Of a DNA stretch of 31,280 bases, positions 7,345 through 14,090 are shown one piece after another. Source of the stretch: Phycisphaerales bacterium UBA2402. Its GTDB lineage: Bacteria; Planctomycetota; Phycisphaerae; Phycisphaerales; UBA1924. Position 1 is the first letter of the stretch, and each line of letters begins with the position of its first letter. The position numbers were made by a program, and so were the translations under genes. Below the pieces are notes generated by a model that was not told the origin of the DNA, ran no database searches, and was given only the letters and a program-made list of their open reading frames with translations. The DNA lies in the NCBI GenBank assembly GCA_002343715.1, contig DDSA01000165.1:71442-102721 (forward strand), written 5' to 3'.

Positions 7345-8478
7345 ATGCTCCGCATCGGTCCAGTTCAACTCGCCACCAACCTTCTCCTCGCGCCCATCGC
7401 GGGCTACTGCGATCTTGCCTTCCGAACCATCTGCCGCGAGTTCGGCGGCGTCGGGCTGGCCTGCACCGACCTTCTCAGCCCCCAGGGCCTGCTCCGCGGC
7501 ACGGCGACCAGCCTCGATCTCGCAAAGACGAACGACTTCGATAAGCCCGTGGGCATGCAGTTGTACGGGAGCGATCCCGAGATCATGGCCGCGGGTGCAC
7601 GCTGGGCCGTCGAGCACGGGGCCACCGTCGTAGACATCAACATGGGCTGCCCTGTTGACAAAGTCACCAAGAAAGACGGCGGGAGCAAACTGCTCACCGA
7701 CCTTTCACGCGCAGTCAGCATCGCGCAGCGCGTGGTAAACGAACTCGAGCGTTGCCCCCTCGACTGCGCCGAGTGGATGCGCCGGATCGGCTCGGGAGGT
7801 GTTCCCCCAAAGTCCGGGCCTGTCCCGTTGACGTGCAAAATGCGACTCTGCTGGCACACCGCGGACTACGAATCGGGCAACGCCTGCTCGCCTCACCTGG
7901 CCCGCATGCTCGCCGATGTCGGCGTCGCCGCGGTCACCGTGCACGGCCGCACCACCGAGATGAAGTTCAGCGGCGAGGTATCGCGTCCGGGCATCGCCCG
8001 CGTCGTTGATGCAATAGGGGGGCGAATCCCCGTGATCGGCAACGGGGATGTCCGCGAACCGGCCGATGCAGTTCGCATGTTCCGAGAGACAGGATGCGAT
8101 GGCGTCATGATCGGCCGCGGAGCACTCTCCACGCCCTGGCTCTTCCGCGATTGCTGGGAGGTTCTTTCCGGCAACCCCTGCCCCGCACCGCCGACAATCC
8201 ATGAGCAGGTCGCCATGATCCGAAGATTCTTCGACCTCATGCGTACCTACCGAGACGACCACTACGCACTCTTTCAGATCAACCGCCGCGTCAGTTGGTT
8301 CGCCAAACCACTGCAACGCCGTCTCGATGACGGCAAGATGGAGGGCATCAAGCCCTTCAAGGAAGCCGTACGCAACGCACGAACACCCTCGGCTGTCTAC
8401 GAGGCGCTCGACCGGTTCGACTCGGGCGGGCTTCGTGGCGGGTTCGGAGCTTGGGAAGCGGAAAGCGCCGCGGCCTGA
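7345..8478 (+). CDS. dusB: tRNA-dihydrouridine synthase (Dus family)
   Basis: The 377-residue flavoprotein reduces uridine to dihydrouridine in the tRNA D-loop. Visible landmarks are the N-terminal LAPIAGYCDLAFR strand, the NMGCPVDKV motif with catalytic Cys102, the substrate/FMN lysine in TCKMRL, VTVHGRT with the conserved His, IGNGDV, and the FMN phosphate loop GVMIGRGAL. The TIM barrel is followed by a C-terminal helical RNA-binding domain with the expected RRVSWFAK region. The subgroup is closest to DusB by motif; the symbol is tentative. A stretch of about 24 residues containing two cysteines (7747-7818) is inserted before the KMRL strand and is not usual in the family. The gene follows the DUF4286 gene by 28 bases. 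Confidence 0.92.
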   Translation: MLRIGPVQLATNLLLAPIAGYCDLAFRTICREFGGVGLACTDLLSPQGLLRGTATSLDLAKTNDFDKPVGMQLYGSDPEIMAAGARWAVEHGATVVDINMGCPVDKVTKKDGGSKLLTDLSRAVSIAQRVVNELERCPLDCAEWMRRIGSGGVPPKSGPVPLTCKMRLCWHTADYESGNACSPHLARMLADVGVAAVTVHGRTTEMKFSGEVSRPGIARVVDAIGGRIPVIGNGDVREPADAVRMFRETGCDGVMIGRGALSTPWLFRDCWEVLSGNPCPAPPTIHEQVAMIRRFFDLMRTYRDDHYALFQINRRVSWFAKPLQRRLDDGKMEGIKPFKEAVRNARTPSAVYEALDRFDSGGLRGGFGAWEAESAAA

Positions 8479-8534
8479 TAATCCAGATAGGCGGGATTTC
8501 GGGCGCTTCTCGCAAGGATTCGAGCGTGATCGGC

Positions 8535-8562
8535 TTGCTCCCGGCTCAACCGCTGTCATACT
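8535..8562 (+). promoter_or_regulatory. Candidate promoter giving a leaderless SGNH hydrolase mRNA
   Basis: TTGCTC (8535-8540) and CATACT (8557-8562) are 16 bases apart, and the -10 ends six bases before the ATG at 8569. The only purine-rich sequence (AGGA, 8564-8567) is too close to the ATG to act as a Shine-Dalgarno. Confidence 0.4.
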
Positions 8563-8568
8563 TAGGAC

Positions 8569-10062
8569 ATGAACGGTCTGACGGCCGCATTGGTGTTATC
8601 GGCGTGTGTCGCGGCGGCCACAGGGCAGCCCGCGGTCGTGAACCGCGAGGCCATTCGCCCCTTCTTTGAAAAGCTGGTCAGCGGTCGCGCCGATGTTGTC
8701 TGCATCGGCGACTCAAACCATCTGCAGATCGGCCTCGGGTGGGACTACGGCTGGCACCTCGCGCTCGGCCGTCGCTACGGGATGTACGCCACGGGGTTGG
8801 CCTCGCTCGGCGAGGGAGAAGGCTACGGAGCCGGGGTGGGGCATGGTTTCGCTTCGTACTCGACCCGGAGCAGCGGCCAGTTCGACTACAGCGGAGCGCC
8901 AATAGATCTTCATTCGTTCCTGAACAACCCGCCGAGTCTGCTGGGCCCGCTCAACTACGTGTACGTGCCCGAAGGGCGCGTCGTCCCAGGCGGTGTTCTG
9001 TGCGGAGTATCTCATTCTCCGATCTGCGCGGTCAGCGTCAACAACCCGCTCCGATATCACTTTACATACGGTCTCTTCGCCGGTTCGGGTCTCGGCTCAT
9101 TCCGTCCGTATTTGCGTCGGGATTCGGCCCCGTTTACCACGCTCGTTGAAGGGCCGATGTTCACGACACGGGAATCAAGTTCGGGCGGACCGCGAGTTGT
9201 GTCGGGCTCGATCGACCTGGACCGAGGCCGCCGGAGTTACCCGATCGGCCTCCGCTTCGCCGGCCCGTCGGAGTTCATCACCGGGCCGTTCCTCGCGTAT
9301 TACGCCCGCTGCGAAGACCGCAGCGCCGCCCGCGGCTGTTCGATCCACACGCTCTACGCCGTGGGAAGTCAGTCCGCACGCGACATGGCGGGTGCGCTCA
9401 TCGCGTCGAGTGATGAAACACTTTCGCTGTTTTTCACCAAGGTACGCGAGTTGCAGGACGAACCTCGCCGCGTCCTCGTGCGGATCAATACGGCGCTCAA
9501 CGACCGCGCCGAGAGCCTCCCAAGCATCAACGGCATCACCCCCGGAAACAGCGCCGCCGCCCATGAGGACAACCTCCGCGCCATCATCGCCCGAATCACG
9601 GGCATCTGGTCCCTCCATGACTGGGACCCCGAAGAACTCTACTTTCTCCTGACCCCGAGCCATCCCGTCTCATTGCCCGATGAGCCGGCCCTCATCGCAT
9701 TCCGTCAGCGAGCCGAATCCGTGGCCCTGTCCACCCCTCGCACCGCCGTCGTTCGGCTCGACCTCCTGACCGATGCGCCGGAAATGCTCAGCAATGTGTG
9801 GTATGCTCAGAACGGCTTCGACCGCAATCACCTGACCCCCGCCGCGTACGAGGCCCTCTCGGAGCGGGAGGTGCTGGCCCTCATCGCCCTCGCGTGCCGC
9901 GCCGATTTCAACGGCGATGGTGGCATCGACGGCGCGGATGTCGATGCCTATTTCGCCGCATGGCGAACCGGTGATGCGCTCACAGACATGAACGAGGACG
10001 GCGGAGTGGATGGTGCGGATGTCGAGCGCTTCTACGAACTCTGGGAAGCCGCGGAGTGCTGA
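8569..10062 (+). CDS. Secreted SGNH/GDSL-type hydrolase with dockerin-like tail
   Basis: The 497-residue product has a signal peptide (MNGLTAALVLSACVAAA, probable cleavage near TGQ). The catalytic domain shows the block I motif CIGDSN with nucleophile Ser49, and the block V motif DRNHLTPAAYE with Asp418 and His421. This is an SGNH-fold hydrolase, a group mostly made of esterases and carbohydrate deacetylases. A long insert (about residues 80-330) with many aromatic and beta-rich segments separates the blocks and was not recognised. The C-terminus (about 444-497) carries two EF-hand loops (FNGDGGIDGAD and MNEDGGVDGAD) spaced as in the protease at 1865-4708, and also ends in Cys. Substrate is unknown; a surface polysaccharide ester is plausible. 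It follows the dus gene on the same strand but probably has its own promoter. Confidence 0.83.
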   Translation: MNGLTAALVLSACVAAATGQPAVVNREAIRPFFEKLVSGRADVVCIGDSNHLQIGLGWDYGWHLALGRRYGMYATGLASLGEGEGYGAGVGHGFASYSTRSSGQFDYSGAPIDLHSFLNNPPSLLGPLNYVYVPEGRVVPGGVLCGVSHSPICAVSVNNPLRYHFTYGLFAGSGLGSFRPYLRRDSAPFTTLVEGPMFTTRESSSGGPRVVSGSIDLDRGRRSYPIGLRFAGPSEFITGPFLAYYARCEDRSAARGCSIHTLYAVGSQSARDMAGALIASSDETLSLFFTKVRELQDEPRRVLVRINTALNDRAESLPSINGITPGNSAAAHEDNLRAIIARITGIWSLHDWDPEELYFLLTPSHPVSLPDEPALIAFRQRAESVALSTPRTAVVRLDLLTDAPEMLSNVWYAQNGFDRNHLTPAAYEALSEREVLALIALACRADFNGDGGIDGADVDAYFAAWRTGDALTDMNEDGGVDGADVERFYELWEAAEC

Positions 10063-10199
10063 GTTCGACCGCAATCCAATAGAGACCCGCGCCGACCGCC
10101 AGAGGCCATGACCCTCCCTCTTCGGCCTCCCTACGGTTTGATCCGATTACATCGGACACCCAGAACTCACATCGCACACTTCCACAATGAGGCTTCATG

Positions 10200-11684
10200 A
10201 TGCCGGCCACCTCCGTACCGGATCCCGCCATGACCCGTCAACAACTCGCCCTCTCCGCGTTCATCATTTCACCCCTCGTTGTGCTGGTCTTGCTGTGCTA
10301 CGCGATCGCCGTGAACATCGGTGAACCTCGAAAAATGAACGTGCCGCCCATCGGTGCCGGAGCGGGCAACACCGGCGGCGCCAACGCCATCGGCGAGCTC
10401 CTCGCCCACGGAAGGACCACCGCGCCGGGCGAGAAGCCCTCGCCACAACCCGCGGCGACGCCGATCGAGCCTGAAAGCCTCGCGCAGGGCTTCCTCCTCA
10501 TCGTCGAGGATAAATCGGGCAAGGCCAGCCCCGCCTCTCCGATCTACCTTGCCAGCAACTTCGGCAACTGGAACCCCGGCGATCCAGCCTACAAACTCGA
10601 ACCACAGTCCGACATGAAGTGGCGCATCCTCGTCAAACGCCCCGCCAATCGCACCGACCGCATGGAGTTCAAGTTCACGCGGGGGTCATGGGAACTCGAG
10701 GAACTCAACGCCGACCTCTCCACCCCCGGCAACCGCACGCTCCCCATGCTCGAGGCAGTGTCCGTCAAGCCGGGCGAGCCGCCCCGCATCGAGTTGGTCA
10801 TTCACCGCTGGAGCGACGAGAAGCCCGGGAACCAGCGCCAGGCCGCCGATGATCCATACCGCCCGATGTCTGTTTCTGGAACCGTCAGGCGTCTCGAAGT
10901 CGCCGGCGGTGCAGGAGTATCACCCGGCACCATACGCGATCTGCTAGTCTGGCTCCCGCCCGGGTACGGAGATGCCAGGAACACCGGCGCACGCTACCCC
11001 GTGCTCTACCTCCACGACGGACAGAACGTCTTTGAAAAACACCCCGGTATCCCCGAAGAATGGCGGGCCGACGAAACCGCCGGCGAACTCATCGCCAAGG
11101 GCCGAATGTCCCCGATCATCATCGTGGCCATCCCTCACAGCGGCAAGAACCGCAACGCCGAATATCTCCCCGTCGAAGCCCTCCCCGGCATCAAGCCTCT
11201 CGGCGATCTCCATATCGACTGGCTCGTGAGCCACGTGATGCCCAGGGTTGAACGTGCCTTCCGCGTCAAAACCGGCCCCGAAAACACCGCCGTCGGCGGC
11301 GCTTCGCTGGGCGCGATCATCAGCCTCTACGCCGCGACCCAGCGGCCCGATATCTTCGGCCTCGTCCTCGCCGAGAGTCTTCCACTCCGCGCGGGCGCTA
11401 CCTCCGCATGGGACGCCTGGCTGAGTGGAGTCAAGCAATGGCCCCGGAAGGTCTTCCTCGGCGTCGGCGGTACCGAAAACGGACCCGGAAAAACCGACAG
11501 CAACCGTGCATACGCGGAGGCGGTACAAGCACTGGACAAGACGCTCGACAAGGCCGGCCTCGGCCCCGATCGGCGACTCCTGATCATTGACCAGAAGGCC
11601 GAGCACAACGAAGCCGCCTGGGCCAAACGCTTTCCGGATGCCCTGCGTTTCCTCTTCCCGCCCCCTATGGACGGCACAAAGTAA
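10200..11684 (+). CDS. Membrane-anchored esterase with starch-binding-like N-terminal domain
   Basis: The 494-residue product has one N-terminal membrane anchor (LALSAFIISPLVVLVLLC), a low-complexity Gly/Ala/Pro linker, a domain of about 95 residues and an alpha/beta-hydrolase. The middle domain (ASNFGNWNPGDPAYKL onwards) looks like a CBM20/CBM48 starch-binding fold. The hydrolase resembles the Fes/esterase D group: WLPPGY, LYLHDGQN, nucleophile Ser369 in GGASLGA, and probable catalytic His469 in AEHNEAAW. It is likely anchored with the catalytic part outside the cytoplasm. The ATG at 10200 is preferred over the adjacent ATG at 10197 because TGAGG (10188-10192) sits seven bases upstream. Substrate is unknown; the module combination suggests an ester on a glycan, or the domain may simply be structural. 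Confidence 0.82.
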   Translation: MPATSVPDPAMTRQQLALSAFIISPLVVLVLLCYAIAVNIGEPRKMNVPPIGAGAGNTGGANAIGELLAHGRTTAPGEKPSPQPAATPIEPESLAQGFLLIVEDKSGKASPASPIYLASNFGNWNPGDPAYKLEPQSDMKWRILVKRPANRTDRMEFKFTRGSWELEELNADLSTPGNRTLPMLEAVSVKPGEPPRIELVIHRWSDEKPGNQRQAADDPYRPMSVSGTVRRLEVAGGAGVSPGTIRDLLVWLPPGYGDARNTGARYPVLYLHDGQNVFEKHPGIPEEWRADETAGELIAKGRMSPIIIVAIPHSGKNRNAEYLPVEALPGIKPLGDLHIDWLVSHVMPRVERAFRVKTGPENTAVGGASLGAIISLYAATQRPDIFGLVLAESLPLRAGATSAWDAWLSGVKQWPRKVFLGVGGTENGPGKTDSNRAYAEAVQALDKTLDKAGLGPDRRLLIIDQKAEHNEAAWAKRFPDALRFLFPPPMDGTK

Positions 11685-11707
11685 CAACGAGCTTCGCCCG
11701 CTCCGCC

Positions 11708-12217
11708 ATGCGGTTGCCCGTTTCCAAAATCTACCGCGCGTTCCCCGAACTCGATCGTTTCTCCGATGCGGAGTGCGACCGATTTGTTCAGCTCGCCGTC
11801 AAAGACCGCCCTTTCCAGACGGCGCTCGTCACGATTGGAATTCTCGCCTTGTTGACCATCGCCATGGTCGGGGGGCTGACGTTCTTTCTTGGCCTGTTTT
11901 CAGTGCTCGACACGTATGCCAAGCCTCTCCGTCAACTCGATATGTGGCCGGCGGCACAGATTCTCCTCATCGCCGTCGTCCTCACCGCGCTCGTCTATCT
12001 CGCCGCGTTCTTGCCTAGAGACAAGTGGATCCGATCGGTCATCGCCAACCGGCTCCGATCCACCAGGTGCCTCTCCTGCAACTACTCACTCCTCGGACTT
12101 GATATCCGACAGGGGATGGTGGAGTGTCCCGAGTGCGGGTGCCGGTCTTCCATCGCGGATCGCGGGTTGACCGCGGAAGATTTGTTGGCCACCGATCAAG
12201 CACCCACAGCGCCATGA
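11708..12217 (+). CDS. Membrane zinc-ribbon protein A, paralogue of the next gene
   Basis: I do not recognise this 169-residue family. The N-terminus has a conserved YRAFPELDRFSDAEC segment shared with the next gene (YRVFRELDGVPDAEC). Two hydrophobic segments (about residues 40-64 and 83-102) should span the membrane. A C-terminal cytoplasmic zinc ribbon follows, with Cys121 and Cys124 (CLSC) and Cys140 and Cys143 (CPEC). It ends with a GLTAEDLL motif. The gene begins 23 bases after the esterase and its stop overlaps the next ATG (ATGA), so the pair is translationally coupled. ATG 11708 is supported by the shared MRLP start of both paralogues. There is no enzyme signature; a role as a membrane-bound metal- or partner-binding subunit is a guess. 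Confidence 0.8.
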   Translation: MRLPVSKIYRAFPELDRFSDAECDRFVQLAVKDRPFQTALVTIGILALLTIAMVGGLTFFLGLFSVLDTYAKPLRQLDMWPAAQILLIAVVLTALVYLAAFLPRDKWIRSVIANRLRSTRCLSCNYSLLGLDIRQGMVECPECGCRSSIADRGLTAEDLLATDQAPTAP

Positions 12218-12756
12218 GGCTTCCCACGCTCCGTGTCTACCGCGTGTTCCGCGAACTCGACGGCGTGCCAGATGCCGAGTGCCGGCGCTTTGTCCGCCGC
12301 GTCATCGCGAACCGCTCCTCGTTCGAAGCCCTGGTCCCGCACATGGCGGCCGCGTCCGCGGCGATCGCGTGGGCGGTGGGTTGGCCTGCCGCGGTGGAGT
12401 GGTTCGGCGCAACGCGATTCGTCCCAATGCCCGAGGGCTGGGAGGGGCGGTTGATTCTGCTCCTGACTACGACGGTGCTCGTCGCGGCCCTCACAGGGCT
12501 GCTCTCCCGCGACATCATGCTCTTTCTCGGGCTGCGACGCGAACTGAGCCGCGCGAACTGCCGAAAATGCGGCTTTTCGCTCCGCGGCGTGCCCATCTCC
12601 ACCATCGGCGCGGACCCCGACCCCGCACGCACCTTCGTCCGATGCCCCGAGTGCGGTAGAAAATACTGTCTGCTCGACATCGGCCTCGCCGCCAGAGACC
12701 TGCTCCCGTTCGCCACCAGCGAAGACATCGCCCGCGCAGGGCAGCGTCGCGGATAA
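12214..12756 (+). CDS. Membrane zinc-ribbon protein B, paralogue of the previous gene
   Basis: The 180-residue product repeats the architecture of its upstream neighbour: MRLP start, YRVFRELDGVPDAEC segment, two hydrophobic segments (about residues 40-62 and 79-98), a turn with LSRD, then a zinc ribbon with Cys116 and Cys119 (CRKC) and Cys144 and Cys147 (CPEC), and a closing GLAARDLL motif. The ribbon has a longer insertion between its two cysteine pairs than protein A. ATG 12214 overlaps the stop of gene A by four bases; longer in-frame starts upstream would run into gene A and are not supported. The two proteins probably act together, perhaps as a hetero-oligomer. No function is assigned. 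It converges on the Nudix gene 18 bases later. Confidence 0.82.
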   Translation: MRLPTLRVYRVFRELDGVPDAECRRFVRRVIANRSSFEALVPHMAAASAAIAWAVGWPAAVEWFGATRFVPMPEGWEGRLILLLTTTVLVAALTGLLSRDIMLFLGLRRELSRANCRKCGFSLRGVPISTIGADPDPARTFVRCPECGRKYCLLDIGLAARDLLPFATSEDIARAGQRRG

Positions 12757-12774
12757 CGCCCACGGTCGCCGCGG

Positions 12775-13179
12775 CTACTTCCGCTTCATCGCAAGAGTCA
12801 CCATCCGCCGTTCTTCCGAGTAGTTCAACCGGCGTTCGGCGATCTCCGGTTTCATCCACACCAGCGCATCAACCTCGCGGTTGGGCTTGAACTTGTCGCG
12901 CTTGCGGCACTCCATCACCCAGAAAAAGACGAGTTTCCGCCGATCCTCCGCCTCGTAATAAATCGTTCCGAGAAACCGTTGAGGAGCCGCGATGCACGCC
13001 GTCTCTTCCTGTACCTCGCGGATCGCCGCCTGCATCTCGCTTTCGCCTTTGTCGAGTTTGCCCTTGGGCAGCGTCCAGTCGTCGTACGCAGGGCGATGAA
13101 TCACCGCGATCCTGCCGCGACCGTCAAATACGACTCCGCCCGCGGCGAGTATCGGCGCCGCTTCCTTGCGTTTTCCCAT
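12775..13179 (-). CDS. Nudix hydrolase
   Basis: This compact 134-residue protein is essentially a single Nudix domain, which hydrolyses nucleoside diphosphates linked to another group using a divalent metal. The Nudix box runs from GKLDKGE through REVQEET; the usual final Gly is Ala here (ETAC), a tolerated change. WTLPKG just before the box and the EVDALVW strand after it are typical of the diadenosine-polyphosphate or MutT-like branch. The substrate cannot be decided from sequence alone. The ATG at 13179 has no Shine-Dalgarno; a TAAACT hexamer ends six bases upstream. The gene lies downstream of ribulose-phosphate epimerase on the same strand, with a 131-base gap in which I see nothing else. 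Confidence 0.9.
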   Translation of the reverse strand: MGKRKEAAPILAAGGVVFDGRGRIAVIHRPAYDDWTLPKGKLDKGESEMQAAIREVQEETACIAAPQRFLGTIYYEAEDRRKLVFFWVMECRKRDKFKPNREVDALVWMKPEIAERRLNYSEERRMVTLAMKRK

Positions 13180-13185
13180 GGGCCG

Positions 13186-13191
13186 AGTTTA
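13186..13191 (-). promoter_or_regulatory. Candidate -10 box for leaderless Nudix transcript
   Basis: On the minus strand TAAACT occupies 13191-13186 and ends six bases before the ATG at 13179. No Shine-Dalgarno and no good -35 are seen. Confidence 0.4.
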
Positions 13192-13310
13192 GGCCGCGCG
13201 TGCCGAACCGCACAGTACGGAGACACGATGGAACGACGCCTCCGACGCTCTGATCCGATGGAGATACCGATACCACCGTTGCCTCCACTGTTCCCGCACC
13301 AATCACCCGC

Positions 13311-14009
13311 TCACCGTCCATCACCCGCGAGGCCGCGGATGATGTCTCGCCGTTTCTCAACAGGCTGGCCGAAGAGTGCCGATGCCGATACGAGCACATC
13401 GCACCCCGCCGCCCGCACGGCCGCGGCGTTGGAAGGTGAGATACCCCCGTCCATCTGCAGCCGCTGATCGGGGCGAAGGCCCGCCCGAATCGCGCGGGTC
13501 TTGTCCAATGTTTCCGCGATGAAGGACTGACCCGAGAACCCCGGATTGACCGACATCACAAGCACCATGTCCGGCATGGAAAGGTGCGGCCGGATGCGAT
13601 CCACGGGCGTCGGTGGGTTGATCGCCAGGCCGACCTCCATGCCGGTCCCGCGGATCTGCTCCGCCAATGCGCCCACACCTTCCGAGGGCATCACCTCCAC
13701 ATGAAATGTGAAGCAGTTCGCGCCCGCCCGAGCAAAGGGAACAACGAACTTCGCCGGATCGTTCACCATCAGGTGAACATCCAGATACGCATCGGGCAGC
13801 GCCGCCCGCAGGCTCGCGCACAGGGCCGGCCCCATGGTCAGGTTCGGCACAAAGTGCCCATCCATCACGTCGAGGTGAAGCAGGTCGGCGCCCATGTCCA
13901 GCACCCCGCGACACTCATCGCCCATGCGGGCAAAGTCTGCCGACAGGATTGAGGGAGCGATCAATGGCAGTCGCGGAGGATGGCGTAACAGATCAACCTG
14001 TGGAGGCAT
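13311..14009 (-). CDS. rpe: Ribulose-phosphate 3-epimerase
   Basis: The 232-residue TIM-barrel enzyme interconverts ribulose 5-phosphate and xylulose 5-phosphate in the pentose phosphate pathway, in the cytoplasm. All family motifs are visible: APSILSADF (residues 18-26), LLHLDVMDGHFVPN with metal ligands His45 and Asp47, DVHLMV with His79, the loop VMSVNPGFSGQ, and MDGGI with the catalytic Asp followed by the phosphate-binding segment near SASALF. The ATG at 14009 was preferred over an upstream in-frame start at 14069, because it gives normal family length and leaves room for the promoter. It is divergent from the cyclase-fold gene at 14091, sharing an 81-base intergenic region. Confidence 0.95.
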   Translation of the reverse strand: MPPQVDLLRHPPRLPLIAPSILSADFARMGDECRGVLDMGADLLHLDVMDGHFVPNLTMGPALCASLRAALPDAYLDVHLMVNDPAKFVVPFARAGANCFTFHVEVMPSEGVGALAEQIRGTGMEVGLAINPPTPVDRIRPHLSMPDMVLVMSVNPGFSGQSFIAETLDKTRAIRAGLRPDQRLQMDGGISPSNAAAVRAAGCDVLVSASALFGQPVEKRRDIIRGLAGDGR

Positions 14010-14014
14010 CGCGC

Positions 14015-14020
14015 AGTGTA
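14015..14020 (-). promoter_or_regulatory. Candidate -10 box for leaderless rpe transcript
   Basis: TACACT on the minus strand (14020-14015) ends five bases before the rpe ATG. TTGCTC (14041-14036, minus) lies 15 bases further upstream as a possible -35, the same hexamer as found upstream of the SGNH hydrolase. Confidence 0.45.
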
Positions 14021-14079
14021 CGTGCACCGTCGGTGGAGCAAGGATTCTTCTTGAATCGACGCGCTCCACACGGTTGATC

Positions 14080-14085
14080 TACTGT
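14080..14085 (+). promoter_or_regulatory. Candidate -10 box for leaderless cyclase-fold gene transcript
   Basis: TACTGT (14080-14085) ends five bases before the ATG at 14091. No Shine-Dalgarno is present. It diverges from the rpe box 60 bases away. Confidence 0.38.
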
Positions 14086-14090
14086 TCGTC

